Assembly (NCBI RefSeq): GCF_029945705.1
Contig: NZ_JAQSDC010000043.1
Span: forward strand, 1-64,000
From: Methylotenera sp.
GTDB lineage: Bacteria > Pseudomonadota > Gammaproteobacteria > Burkholderiales > Methylophilaceae
DNA: 64,000 nt
Direction: 5' to 3'
The stretch's first letter is position 1, and the number at the start of each line of letters is the position of its first letter. Under the pieces are notes generated by a model. It did not search any database. It saw only the letters and a list, made by a program, of their open reading frames with translations, and was not told the DNA's origin. The position numbers and the translations under genes are program-made. Shown here piece after piece: positions 31,538 to 40,793 of the stretch.

Positions 31538-31966
31538 ATGAGTGAACACAATATAAAAGTGCAGTTACCGCCGATACCAGCAAAGCGCTACTTTACCATT
31601 GGTGAGGTGAGTGAGCTTTGTGGTGTGAAGCCGCATGTGCTCAGATATTGGGAGCAAGAGTTTACTCAGCTTAAACCTGTTAAACGTCGTGGTAATCGTC
31701 GTTATTACCAACATCATGAAGTATTACTTATTCGTCGGATACGTGAGTTATTATACGAACAAGGCTTCACCATTAGCGGTGCACGGAATCGTCTTGATGG
31801 ACCGAATGAAGCTGAATCTAAAGCGGATACAGTGCAATCAACCGCACAATCGGACTTGAGCTTAAGTCCTTCATTATCGGCTAATACTAAAGAGTTTGAT
31901 TTTACTTCAGTTAAAGCTGAATTGTTAGATATTCTAAATTTACTTCGTCCAGCAGTATCAGTTTAA
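31538..31966 (+). CDS. MerR-family transcriptional regulator
   Basis: A 142-residue protein with a winged-helix MerR domain at about residues 18-88 (YFTIGEVSELCGVKPHVLRYWEQEF then RRYYQHHEVLLIRRIRELLYEQG). The C-terminal half is short and polar and lacks an obvious metal- or drug-binding motif. Genes of this type stand next to ihfA in many beta- and gammaproteobacteria, so the context is normal; the effector is unknown. It is 26 bp after ihfA and probably in the same transcript. Confidence 0.9.
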   Translation: MSEHNIKVQLPPIPAKRYFTIGEVSELCGVKPHVLRYWEQEFTQLKPVKRRGNRRYYQHHEVLLIRRIRELLYEQGFTISGARNRLDGPNEAESKADTVQSTAQSDLSLSPSLSANTKEFDFTSVKAELLDILNLLRPAVSV

Positions 31967-32058
31967 ATGCACGCAGATTTATTTCAGACGTCTTTTATTG
32001 CCGCCAACCTTTTACGATATAATGACATACTTGTTGTAAGCTAGTTACAACATCGGTT

Positions 32059-32135
32059 CGGGGCATAGCGCAGCCTGGTAGCGTACATGCCTGGGGGGCA
32101 TGGGGTCGCAAGTTCGAATCTTGCTGTCCCGACCA
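32059..32135 (+). tRNA. tRNA-Pro (anticodon GGG)
   Basis: A 77-nt cloverleaf with encoded CCA. Acceptor CGGGGCA/TGTCCCG (the C1-G72 pair and A73 typical of tRNA-Pro), D stem GCGC/GCGT, anticodon stem CATGC/GCATG, loop CTGGGGG giving anticodon GGG, T stem GCAAG/CTTGC with loop TTCGAAT. Confidence 0.96.
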
Positions 32136-32158
32136 ATTCAATTAATTTTAGTAAAAAC

Positions 32159-32186
32159 TAAGCCACTGAGAAGTGGCTTTTTTGTT
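32159..32186 (+). terminator. Intrinsic terminator after tRNA-Pro
   Basis: Stem AAGCCACT/AGTGGCTT with loop GAGA, followed by TTTTTGTTTT. It lies about 24 nt past the tRNA. Confidence 0.9.
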
Positions 32187-32306
32187 TTCGACTGGTGCTA
32201 GAGATCTAGGACCAGTCTACTTTGTATTGAAGGCTATGATGGGATGCCAAATAGCAAGCAATTAAGTCTGAGTAAATAAAGCTTTACTCACAACTTAATT
32301 CTTTGA

Positions 32307-32456
32307 CTATTTATGTTCGCTCGCCTCATCTTTAATCGCTTTGCCGCCTTTTTCAATGTCTTTTCCAGCACCTTCTACCGTATTGCAGCCTGTTAAGGCC
32401 ATGTTGCCAGCTAGAAATAATGTGGTAAACATTAATGTAAAAGTTTTTTTAAGCAT
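32307..32456 (-). CDS. Entericidin-like small lipoprotein
   Basis: A 49-residue protein missing from the ORF track. It starts MLKKTFTLMFTTLFLAGNMA, has a lipobox LTGC with the lipid-attachment Cys at residue 24, and a mature part CNTVEGAGKDIEKGGKAIK. That Cys-Asn-Thr...Gly-x-Gly-x-Asp-Ile pattern is the entericidin (EcnA/EcnB) family of short stress-induced outer-membrane lipoproteins. On the minus strand AGGAGA precedes the start. Family members have been discussed as a toxin/antidote pair in enteric bacteria, but single copies like this are widespread and of unknown function. Confidence 0.88.
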   Translation of the reverse strand: MLKKTFTLMFTTLFLAGNMALTGCNTVEGAGKDIEKGGKAIKDEASEHK

Positions 32457-32559
32457 GATGAATCTCCTAAATAAAATGTAAAGCTAGTGTACACAGCAGT
32501 TTTACAAATAGATTAATTTTCTTAAAACTATTGCGTACTAGATATTGGTGAATTCGGAA

Positions 32560-33090
32560 TTACTCTTTTTTAAGTAACAAACTGTTTTCAACTGATTTAA
32601 CGCCTTCGATTTCAGAGGCAATTTTTCCAGCTTGTTTGATTTGATCTTCTGTTTCAACAAACCCACTTAGCAAAACCACAGCTTGATTGGTTTTTACACT
32701 AACTTTTAAGCTTTTCAAACCTTCATCTTTTAATAAACTGCCTTTTACTTTTGAAGTAATCACGCTGTCTTTTACAACACGTTGAACTTCTTTTTGTTCA
32801 GATTTTGATTTGTAATTGGTATATTCTTGTTCATCAAGTGTACCGTCGTTATCTATATCCGCAGCCTTAAAGTGTTTAGCGAAAAGTTTTTCCTTTTTTG
32901 CTTCCGTTTTAGTTAATGTAGTGCTGTTGTCTGTATCCAAAGCCTTGAATGAAGTGCTGTAGGCCGATTGATTGGCATCGCTTAGATCTTCTGCAGCAAA
33001 GGCTTGCACGCCTAGTGTGCTGCTTGCCAAGGCTATTGCCAGTAAAGTAGATTTGAAATGTGATTTAGTTGTTTGTGAATTATTTTTCAT
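32560..33090 (-). CDS. Exported EF-hand and BON-domain protein
   Basis: A 176-residue protein with a signal peptide (about 1-32, ending AFA), two EF-hand-like calcium loops (DTDNSTTLTKTE and DIDNDGTLDEQE) and a C-terminal BON domain (about 100-174, KVKGSLLKDEGLKSLKVSVKT then VLLSGFVETEDQIKQA). BON domains bind membranes or phospholipid and occur in osmotic-stress proteins such as OsmY. The EF-hand/BON combination suggests a calcium-responsive periplasmic envelope protein (inference). It lies upstream of the entericidin-like gene on the same strand, about 100 bp apart. Confidence 0.85.
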   Translation of the reverse strand: MKNNSQTTKSHFKSTLLAIALASSTLGVQAFAAEDLSDANQSAYSTSFKALDTDNSTTLTKTEAKKEKLFAKHFKAADIDNDGTLDEQEYTNYKSKSEQKEVQRVVKDSVITSKVKGSLLKDEGLKSLKVSVKTNQAVVLLSGFVETEDQIKQAGKIASEIEGVKSVENSLLLKKE

Positions 33091-33468
33091 GGTGATTTCC
33101 TATAAGTAATATAAAAGAACTACAATATAGAGTAAGCGTATGGGCTAATCAGGTCTGTACGCTAGCCAACATAGTCACTATGTTGTTTTTTTAACTTAGA
33201 TTTAAATTTTGAGATTTTAAAGTTTGATGCAAAAGCCACTCAAACTTTAAATTTAAGGTTAAAACAAATGACTAATATTGATAAGGTAATAAGTACCTAC
33301 TGTTGACGATATAGCGTAAATTTGAATAGAATCTAGCTACAAATGGCACTGTGGGCTTTAAAATATGTAAATTGCTGCACTTATGGTGATAAAACAATTG
33401 ACAGTTAAATTAAATGCCAGCAAAGTAACGGTGCTTTTATACAAACACTTATCAAGGGAACTAAATAT
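33091..33468. other. Divergent intergenic region upstream of the BON gene and the HU gene
   Basis: About 380 bp carrying the promoters of two divergent genes. It contains a perfect palindrome with 9-bp arms CAACATAGT/ACTATGTTG followed by a T-run (33169-33194), and an inverted repeat AAAGTTTGA-N12-TCAAACTTT (33221-33250). No ORF is supported. Confidence 0.6.
33169..33194 (+). terminator. Terminator-like palindrome in a divergent intergenic region
   Basis: Arms CAACATAGT and ACTATGTTG around a single C, followed by seven T residues on the plus strand. Because the only upstream gene runs the other way, it would terminate a plus-strand RNA beginning in or antisense to the BON gene, or it may be an operator. 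Function unproven. Confidence 0.4.
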
Positions 33469-33741
33469 ATGAATAAATCTGAATTGATTGATGCTATTGC
33501 AGCAAGTGCTGGTCTTACTAAAGCGGATGCAGGTCGTGCTATTGATGCAACGACTGCAGCTATCACAGCAGCACTTAAAAATGGTGATGCAGTTACGCTT
33601 GTTGGTTTTGGTACATTTAAAGTAACACAACGTGCTGCTCGTACTGGTCGCAACCCACGTACAGGCGCTGAGTTGAAAATTGCTGCACGCAAAGCGCCAG
33701 CTTTCACTGCAGGTAAAACATTAAAAGATTCAGTTAATTAA
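33469..33741 (+). CDS. hupB: DNA-binding protein HU
   Basis: A 90-residue histone-like protein: [27 protein letters not shown], then the arm [26 protein letters not shown] and [16 protein letters not shown], all matching HU. It binds and bends DNA without strong sequence preference and organises the nucleoid. It is a single gene with its own terminator. I cannot distinguish HU-alpha from HU-beta with certainty; many betaproteobacteria have just one. Confidence 0.95.
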   Translation: MNKSELIDAIAASAGLTKADAGRAIDATTAAITAALKNGDAVTLVGFGTFKVTQRAARTGRNPRTGAELKIAARKAPAFTAGKTLKDSVN

Positions 33742-33762
33742 TTCTGACTCTTGGTGAATGAT

Positions 33763-33795
33763 AAAAGGGAGCTATATGCTCCCTTTTGTTTTATG
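33763..33795 (+). terminator. Intrinsic terminator of the HU gene
   Basis: A perfect 10-bp stem AAAAGGGAGC/GCTCCCTTTT with loop TATAT, then GTTTTA. It starts 22 nt after the stop. Confidence 0.9.
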
Positions 33796-33994
33796 GTCAC
33801 ACAGCTTACTCAGGTAATTTCTTTGCCTAAAGTATCTTCTAAGTGCTGCAAGTCTGTATCGCCTTACCTAGGCTAACTTGTATTGAGCTTTTAGTCTTGA
33901 ATTTTTATTATGGAACTTAGGTTCATTCTCTTAATCCTATTCAATAATATCTTTAAAAATAGTTAAATTTTTCATTTAAAGAAAGCGATTTGAT

Positions 33995-34414
33995 TTGAAA
34001 AAAGTAATTCCAATGATTTTTTTCGTTGTTATTCTTAGTTTGTTAGCTTGGTTTTTATTAATAAACAACCGAAATCAAAGTTCATCTAACCAAGAAATGA
34101 CTCAGCTTGAACATATGGGTGATGAATGTGTAGGTATTTCAGAGAAAGCTGTTATCGGGATGACGCCAGTCGTTGAGTTTCAGAAGTTGGAGTTGCTAAG
34201 TCGAAAAGCGAATGTGTTGAAGAATTGCATGGCGGACAGAGGCTTTCGTGAAGATCCTGCTTGGCGTAAATATGCGGAGCCACTCGCTAGAGTTAGCGCT
34301 TCACAACAACATATCTCTTTCGATGAGGCGATAGAAACGATGAGAAAGTCCGATATGTTGCTGTTTAAAAAGCAAGTTCAGCGTCCTCTATATTGGATTT
34401 CTGCCAAAAATTAG
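33995..34414 (+). CDS. Small membrane-anchored protein of unknown function
   Basis: A 139-residue protein with an N-terminal hydrophobic helix (IPMIFFVVILSLLAWFLLI) and a polar remainder containing two Cys (in DECVGIS and KNCMADRGF), probably exposed to the periplasm. I do not recognise a domain. The start shown is a TTG (KKVIPMIFF); the ATG at 34013 is an alternative that would shorten the N-terminus by six residues. It is 15 bp upstream of a trypsin-like protease, so the two probably form an operon. Confidence 0.65.
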   Translation: MKKVIPMIFFVVILSLLAWFLLINNRNQSSSNQEMTQLEHMGDECVGISEKAVIGMTPVVEFQKLELLSRKANVLKNCMADRGFREDPAWRKYAEPLARVSASQQHISFDEAIETMRKSDMLLFKKQVQRPLYWISAKN

Positions 34415-34429
34415 AATTCTTTAGGGTCA

Positions 34430-35449
34430 ATGATGAAAAAATTACTTCTACTCACTGTAATTAGCGTACATGTTTCTATTGCTCAAGCCCAACCTAATAT
34501 AGGCGAGATTTTGGCGCTGAGCGACTCTTTGGTACAGGTGGCGGTAGAACTGCCAAGTGGCATTACCGGCACTGGCTCGGGTGTTGTCGTGAGTAAGGAG
34601 TATGTCGCAACCAATTGCCATGTGTTAGCTAATGCAAAAGGCGCAAGCATTACTAAATATCATGATTCCTATCAACCGATTGGTTTGAAAGCTGATTGGA
34701 AGCATGATTTATGTTTACTCAAGTTTGATAACTTGCCATTTAAGGTCGCGCCCATGCGTGATAGCAGCACAGTAAAGTATGAGGAAGAAATATTCAGCCT
34801 AGGCTACCCCATCGGTAATAACGTGCCACAGCCTTCATATGGCAGCATTAAAGGCTCCTATCCGTTTGAAGATAGCGTAGTGATTCGAACCAGTGCGGCT
34901 TTTGCCATGGGCTCAAGTGGAGGAGCTTTGTTTGACCAACAGTTTAACCTTATTGGCATTACCAGCTTCAAAAGCCCGGGTTCTCATGGTTTCTTCTACA
35001 ACCTGCCTGTAGAGTGGATTAAAGCGTTATTTGACTCGCCAGATGTATTGTCATTGAGTACGCATGATGTACCATTTTGGGCTCTGCCATTAGAGCAAAG
35101 ACCTTATTTTATGCAGGTGGTCATTCCTTATCAAAATAAAGAGTGGATGGCTTTAAAGAAAATTGCGCAGGCTTGGACGGTGCAAGAGCCTAAATCATCT
35201 GATGCCTGGTATTTTTTAGGATTAGCGGAAGAGGGCGCCAATCAAACAGTATCAGCCAAAGAAGATTTGAATAAAGCACAAGCTTTAAACAATCGTCATC
35301 TAGATGCAATGTTGGCTTTGTCTGAAATTGCCTACTTACAAAAAGATTTAACAGCACTAGAAACACTCAAAGTTAAAATTGATCCACTTGATCAAGAACA
35401 AGGTGAGTTGATTACACAAAAAATCACTGAGTTAAAACTTACTCAATAA
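34430..35449 (+). CDS. Secreted trypsin-like serine protease with C-terminal TPR-like region
   Basis: A 339-residue protein with a signal peptide (1-20, ending AQA) and a trypsin-like (S1) fold resembling the protease domain of DegP. The triad is visible: His64 in NCHVLAN, Asp93 in WKHDLCLLKF and Ser163 in MGSSGGALFD. No PDZ domain follows; instead residues about 230-335 look like helical TPR-type repeats (AWYFLGLAEEGANQTVSAKEDLNKAQAL). It may process or check exported proteins; the substrate is unknown. It lies between a small membrane protein and the glycosylation island. Confidence 0.85.
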   Translation: MMKKLLLLTVISVHVSIAQAQPNIGEILALSDSLVQVAVELPSGITGTGSGVVVSKEYVATNCHVLANAKGASITKYHDSYQPIGLKADWKHDLCLLKFDNLPFKVAPMRDSSTVKYEEEIFSLGYPIGNNVPQPSYGSIKGSYPFEDSVVIRTSAAFAMGSSGGALFDQQFNLIGITSFKSPGSHGFFYNLPVEWIKALFDSPDVLSLSTHDVPFWALPLEQRPYFMQVVIPYQNKEWMALKKIAQAWTVQEPKSSDAWYFLGLAEEGANQTVSAKEDLNKAQALNNRHLDAMLALSEIAYLQKDLTALETLKVKIDPLDQEQGELITQKITELKLTQ

Positions 35450-35695
35450 TTAAAAAACTTTCGCCTCACCAGTTTTGCAGCTTCATTAATGCGTTTTAAA
35501 TTGCTAAGCTGAATCTAAGTTATTTTTACCCTTCTATTTCAAGCATCTATTACATATTATGTTTTCGATAATATGTACATTGGGCATTGCAAATTTTAAA
35601 TCATATTTTCTTAAATTTAAGTTCTGCATAACCTTACTAATTGCAAAGTGAGTTAAAAATTCACTGTTGCATTATGCATGATTAAAAGGCGCGTA

Positions 35696-38600
35696 ATGAT
35701 TACCTCTGAAGGCGATATTAAATCAAATCAAAACACCAATAATAAAGCTGGTGCTCAATCTAATAGTCGCTTAGAGAACGAACCTATAAAGGCTAGAGCC
35801 AATGAGACCCCGACAACCTCTGAGTTAAATGCCTTGGCTGTAATGTTTAACAATGGGCAATTAGTTGAGAGTGAGCAGTCTGCAGTTAATTTAACTCAAC
35901 GATATCCAAAAAGTGGTTTCGGTTGGAAGGTTTTAGGCGCGGTGCTTCAGAAGAAGGGTATGTTTAAAGAGGCATCAAGCGCGCTTCATAATGCAGCCTC
36001 GTTACTACCTAAAGATAGTGAGGCTCAGTATAACTTAGGTAATTTTTTTTACGATCAGCAACAGTTTGATGACGCGCTTAAATATTATAAAAATGCGATT
36101 AAGTTATCCCCCGACTTCGCTAAAGCTCATTACAACCTAGGTAATGTATTTAAAAGTCAGAATCATTTAGAGCAGGCTTCGGTGAGTTATAAAAATGCCT
36201 TACGCATTGAGCCTAGTAATATACAAGCTGCATGTAATCTTGCTCAGGTATTTTATGAGCAAGAAAATTTAAATGACTCAATTTCTTATTTTAAACAAGC
36301 TTTAAGCATTGATGAAGACTTTTCTGTGGCACATGTTGGTTTAGGAGCTTGCTTTCAGGCAATTGGACAACTAACGGAAGCTGAAGAGTGCTTTAGAAAA
36401 GCTATTAATCTGAGCGCCAACGATGTTGAAGCTCAAAGTAATTTGGGTGGGGTTTTAAAAGAATTGGGGAGATTAGCAGAAGCTGAAAGTTGTTACAGAG
36501 CTGTACTATCAATTACACCAGAAAATGTAGATATATATATTAAGTTAGCATCATTATTAAAGAGCATAGGCAACAGTGCTGAATCAGCAGATTGTTTTGC
36601 AAAAGCCTTGAGCATAAACTCTTTATTGGAGGATGCTCAAAATGATCTAGGACTAGCCCTTGCAGACCAAGGACGATTCTTTGAGGCGGAAATATGTTAT
36701 CAAAATGCAATTAAAATTGCGCCTAACTTTTGGAAAGCACATAATAATTTAGGACTAACGCTACATAGTTTGGCTCGTTTTAAAGAGGCAGAGGCTGCTT
36801 TTGAAAAAGCGGTTGAATTAAATCCTAACGAAGCACTAATCTACAGCAATCTTAGCTTGCCACTTGTCGCGCAAGGACAAATTAAGAAGGCTGAAGTCTA
36901 TCTAAAGAAAGCGATAGAAATTAACCCCACCTATGTTAATGCATACATTAATCTTGGTACTAACTATTTAGGACAGGGCTTTGCTCAGGAGGCTGAGTTT
37001 GCCTTCTTAGAGGCTCTAAGATTTGATCAAAACTCAACTAAGGCTAGAAGCAATTTATTATTCACTTTGAACTATTCTGGTGGGCATACTGCCGAATATC
37101 GTCTGCAGCAAGCTCGCCAATACGGTAAAACTGTTGATGAAAAAGTTAACTTTGTATTCACGTCATGGCTTCAAGTATCTGATGTAAGGCGATTGAGAAT
37201 AGGTCTAGTATCAGGTGACTTACGTCAGCATCCAGTGGCTTATTTTTTAGAAAACTGGGCTAAATATATCGACTCTTCTCGGTTCGAATTAATTGCATAT
37301 ACGACAGACAGTCGTGAAGATGAAGTAACCACAAGACTAAAACCTCACTTCTCCGGTTGGAGGTCGCTAGTTGGCTTGAATGATGTAGCAGCTGCAGAGC
37401 TCATTCATAGTAACGCAATTCATATTTTGATAGACTTGTCAGGACATACAGCAGAGAACAGGCTGCCTGTATTTTCTTATAGACCTGCACCGATACAAGT
37501 AAGTTGGTTGGGATATTTTGCAACCACAGGAATAACTTCTTTAGATTACTTTATTGCCGATGAAGTAGGTGTTCCAGAAGAGAGTAAAAAGCATTTTGTT
37601 GAAAAAATTAAGTATGTAGCAAATACTAGACTTTGCTTTACACCTCCTAGTTCATTAATTGATATTTCTCCATTGCCTGCACTTACTAACGGCTATATTA
37701 CATTTGCGAGTTTTCAAACACTCGTCAAAGCCAGTGGCGATGTGCTCGCTTTATGGGCAGGCGTGATGCAAGCGGTGCCAAACTCTAAATTACGCTGGCA
37801 ATGCAAATCTTTTGCAGATTCAGCGGTGGTTAAAGATTTAAAAGTTCGTTTTGCCAACTATGGGATTAACTCTGATCGTTTGATTTTACTGGAATCAGTC
37901 TCACGTGATGCATATTTTAAAGCACATGCGGAGGTTGACATGATACTTGATACCTTTCCATACCCTGGAGGAACTACTACTTGTGAAGCGTTGTGGATGG
38001 GTGTTCCTACCTTAACGCTTGCTGGAGATACACTCATTGCAAGACAGGGTGCGAGTCTAATGGCTTCAGCTGGGTTAAATGAGTGGGTCGCAGACAATAA
38101 AACAGACTATGTGAGTAAAGCGTTGTCTTTTGTTTCCGATATTACTAAACTGAGCAAGCTGAGAATGCAGCTTAGAGAACAAGTGCTCGCTTCCCCATTA
38201 TTTGATGCACCACTTTTTGCAAAAAATATGGAAATATTATTGTTGGAAATGTGGAATGAGAAATTTCCTATCTGCGTAAAACAAAATTCTAAGCAAGATG
38301 AAACTGATTTAACTTCAAGTGGTGATGCTGATGTGAATTTTACTAATCTTTTGAATACTGATTTGGTCATTGTAAGTAGCACAAAATATACGGAAAGTGA
38401 GTTTTGGACTAAGTCTCCTTTAGGTCTATCTTTGCCTAGACATCGTAAACAAGATTCAAGATTTACAATAAGTATTACTTTTGAGAGTTCATGTGGTTTG
38501 TCCGAAGTATTCAATGCATCTATCGATCAAGCCAAAGAGGATGCCGTCCTTATCTTTATTCACGATAATGTTTGGATTGATGATGCTAATTTTGCGGATA

Positions 38601-40783
38601 AGATTTTAGAGGGTTTAACCCAATATGATGTGATAGGCGTTGCAGGTAATCGCCGTCGAGTACCTAACCAACCTTCTTGGGCATTGTTAGATGAACGATT
38701 TATTTGGGATGATAGCGCCAATTTAAGCGGACGTATTGCACATGGCGAAAACGCATTTGGGGAGGTTGAATTTTTTGGCGATGTTCCAGCGGAATGTGAA
38801 TTGCTTGATGGCGTTTTTCTTGCTACTAAAAAATCCACACTAAAGCTAAATGCGCTTAGATTTGATAATCAGTTTACTAATGACTTTTATGATATGGATT
38901 TCTGCCGTAGTGTAAGGGCCGCTGGCCTGAGGCTTGGTACATGGCAGATTAACCTTACACAACAGAAAGCAGTGTCGATTGGAAATGCGTATTGGCGAGA
39001 AAAATATAAGGACTACCTTAACAAATGGGAAATGCCCTCAGAAGTGATAAATACCTCTGAAGTAGTTAGTAGTGATTCCCATGGTCAAACTTTACAAAAT
39101 GCAATAAATGATGTTTTTCAAATGGCTGTAGATCATCAGAGTGCTGGAAATACACAACAGGCAGAGCAACTTTATCAAGAAATTCTCAACATACAACCTC
39201 AGCATGCGGCCGCCAATCACAATTTAGGAATAATAGAAGCTTCTTCGAAGGGAGCTGTGTTAGCTCTACCTCGTTTAGAGCTTGCGGTGCAGTCTCAACC
39301 AGAAAGTGAGCAATTTTGGGTGAGCTATATAGATGCGTTGATGCAGACTGGTGCGATTGAAACTGCAACAGATGCCTTAGAGCTAGGACAAAAGTTTGGT
39401 CTGCGACCTAAAACATCACAATACATCGCAGCTGAATTTGTTAAAGAGTTTGATCGGCAAGCTCAACGGCAAGAAGAGTTAAGGGTGTCGGCTCTGGACG
39501 CATTGCAATTAGAGTTCCAACCAAGAGATAAATCCTTATTTAAGATAAAACCAGAGCTAAAAACAGGAAAGTCAGTTTTTTATATCTGGTCTCCAAATTA
39601 CACAACAACCTCTTCTGGTATTAAGGCCTTACATTTGTTATGTGACCGTTTAAATGCTATGGGATATGAGGCATATATTACAGCAGTCGAGGTTAACCCA
39701 ACATTTGTTACTCCAACAGTAACAAAAAAACTGATAGAAATCCATAAACAACAAGGGCGGCTTCAGATTGCTTTCTATCCAGAAACCCAAATGGGGAATC
39801 CTCTTTTAGTACCAAATGTTGTACGTTACTTATTAAATACTCCTAATTTCTTTGCTAAAACCTCATGGTTTGGTAGCTTTCACAAAGATGAGTTATTACT
39901 TCATTATGCAGATGCAGTTGCTATTCCATGGATTAAATCAGATTCTCTTCGCATTCAAACTATTGATAGAAACATATTTAAGCCCTTATCTAACAAACAA
40001 AACGCGGATCGCTCTGGCTTTTTAGTGTATTCACATAGAGTACAACCAGACTTAGATCAGATACCTTCTTGGTGCAAGCCATATCAAGTGATATCAATGG
40101 AGGATCCAAAGTCTCCAGTGCAGTTAGCTGAACTCTATCAAAAAGCAAAAGGCTTAATTGTATATGAAAGGACAATGGCGGTAATTGAAGCAATGTTATG
40201 TGGTTGTCCAGTGATGACTTGTTCGCAATTTGGACTGAGTAAGTCGGTTGCTTGGTATGAAGGGTATGACGAAGTATTAAAAGCTTGGGATTTTGATCAA
40301 GATACATTTACTCAAGTGACTAAAGATATGGAGGCTGTTGGTGAGATTTACGAGTATAACCAACGTTTTGATGATCAAATGATTAATATGACTTTTAATA
40401 GGTTAATTTCACATTTTCAACTGGATTCAACTGATGATATAGAAATTACTCCATTATATGGAATAGAACTCGCAAAAGATCACCTCCAAAAAGGCCAGAT
40501 TAAGGAAGCCGTCATGAATTACAAACAGGTAATTATTGATGATCCAACATGCGTAGAAGCTTACTTCAGGCTTGGAAGTACATTAATGAATGTTAGGTTA
40601 TTTGCACATGCATTAGGAGTACTAAAGCAGGGAGAAAGTTATTTAATGAAACTACCTGATCATAAGTTTCTAGATTCAATCAGGTTGGCCTATTACAGCA
40701 TGATGGGTGAAGCGTGCGTGGAACTCAATGAACTTGATGTGGCACGTAATTATTTTGATTTAGCTGCTAAAACACATGATTAG
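35696..40783 (+). CDS. Giant TPR protein with GT41 (SPINDLY-like), GT-A-like and GT-B-like glycosyltransferase regions
   Basis: About 1,695 residues from the ATG at 35696 (AAAGG 6 nt upstream; the ORF track starts six codons earlier). Region order by codon estimate from 35678: about 11 TPRs (50-470); a GT41/O-GlcNAc-transferase-type catalytic domain (500-865) with VSGDLRQHPVAYF carrying the catalytic-type His, SYRPAPIQVSWLGYFATTG, and LDTFPYPGGTTTCEALWMG; a GT-A-like domain (890-1117) with LIFIHDNVWIDD, resembling the GT2-related Glyco_tranf_2_5 group; a TPR module (1141-1254); a GT-B/GT4-like region (1295-1575) with ERTMAVIEAMLCGCPVM; and a C-terminal TPR pair. GT41 enzymes glycosylate Ser/Thr of proteins in the cytoplasm. 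Position upstream of fliC suggests flagellin as substrate. The GT41 and TPR calls are firm; the other two are fold-level. Confidence 0.85.
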   Translation: MITSEGDIKSNQNTNNKAGAQSNSRLENEPIKARANETPTTSELNALAVMFNNGQLVESEQSAVNLTQRYPKSGFGWKVLGAVLQKKGMFKEASSALHNAASLLPKDSEAQYNLGNFFYDQQQFDDALKYYKNAIKLSPDFAKAHYNLGNVFKSQNHLEQASVSYKNALRIEPSNIQAACNLAQVFYEQENLNDSISYFKQALSIDEDFSVAHVGLGACFQAIGQLTEAEECFRKAINLSANDVEAQSNLGGVLKELGRLAEAESCYRAVLSITPENVDIYIKLASLLKSIGNSAESADCFAKALSINSLLEDAQNDLGLALADQGRFFEAEICYQNAIKIAPNFWKAHNNLGLTLHSLARFKEAEAAFEKAVELNPNEALIYSNLSLPLVAQGQIKKAEVYLKKAIEINPTYVNAYINLGTNYLGQGFAQEAEFAFLEALRFDQNSTKARSNLLFTLNYSGGHTAEYRLQQARQYGKTVDEKVNFVFTSWLQVSDVRRLRIGLVSGDLRQHPVAYFLENWAKYIDSSRFELIAYTTDSREDEVTTRLKPHFSGWRSLVGLNDVAAAELIHSNAIHILIDLSGHTAENRLPVFSYRPAPIQVSWLGYFATTGITSLDYFIADEVGVPEESKKHFVEKIKYVANTRLCFTPPSSLIDISPLPALTNGYITFASFQTLVKASGDVLALWAGVMQAVPNSKLRWQCKSFADSAVVKDLKVRFANYGINSDRLILLESVSRDAYFKAHAEVDMILDTFPYPGGTTTCEALWMGVPTLTLAGDTLIARQGASLMASAGLNEWVADNKTDYVSKALSFVSDITKLSKLRMQLREQVLASPLFDAPLFAKNMEILLLEMWNEKFPICVKQNSKQDETDLTSSGDADVNFTNLLNTDLVIVSSTKYTESEFWTKSPLGLSLPRHRKQDSRFTISITFESSCGLSEVFNASIDQAKEDAVLIFIHDNVWIDDANFADKILEGLTQYDVIGVAGNRRRVPNQPSWALLDERFIWDDSANLSGRIAHGENAFGEVEFFGDVPAECELLDGVFLATKKSTLKLNALRFDNQFTNDFYDMDFCRSVRAAGLRLGTWQINLTQQKAVSIGNAYWREKYKDYLNKWEMPSEVINTSEVVSSDSHGQTLQNAINDVFQMAVDHQSAGNTQQAEQLYQEILNIQPQHAAANHNLGIIEASSKGAVLALPRLELAVQSQPESEQFWVSYIDALMQTGAIETATDALELGQKFGLRPKTSQYIAAEFVKEFDRQAQRQEELRVSALDALQLEFQPRDKSLFKIKPELKTGKSVFYIWSPNYTTTSSGIKALHLLCDRLNAMGYEAYITAVEVNPTFVTPTVTKKLIEIHKQQGRLQIAFYPETQMGNPLLVPNVVRYLLNTPNFFAKTSWFGSFHKDELLLHYADAVAIPWIKSDSLRIQTIDRNIFKPLSNKQNADRSGFLVYSHRVQPDLDQIPSWCKPYQVISMEDPKSPVQLAELYQKAKGLIVYERTMAVIEAMLCGCPVMTCSQFGLSKSVAWYEGYDEVLKAWDFDQDTFTQVTKDMEAVGEIYEYNQRFDDQMINMTFNRLISHFQLDSTDDIEITPLYGIELAKDHLQKGQIKEAVMNYKQVIIDDPTCVEAYFRLGSTLMNVRLFAHALGVLKQGESYLMKLPDHKFLDSIRLAYYSMMGEACVELNELDVARNYFDLAAKTHD

Positions 40784-40793
40784 AGTTTGATAA

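Noticed and set aside
33358-33707. Two overlapping minus-strand ORFs opposite the HU gene
   Set aside because: Complement of hupB, including a Cys-rich frame that arises from Ala/Lys codons read backwards.
38107-38514. 135-codon minus-strand ORF inside the giant glycosyltransferase gene
   Set aside because: Antisense shadow within a long, continuous sense frame.
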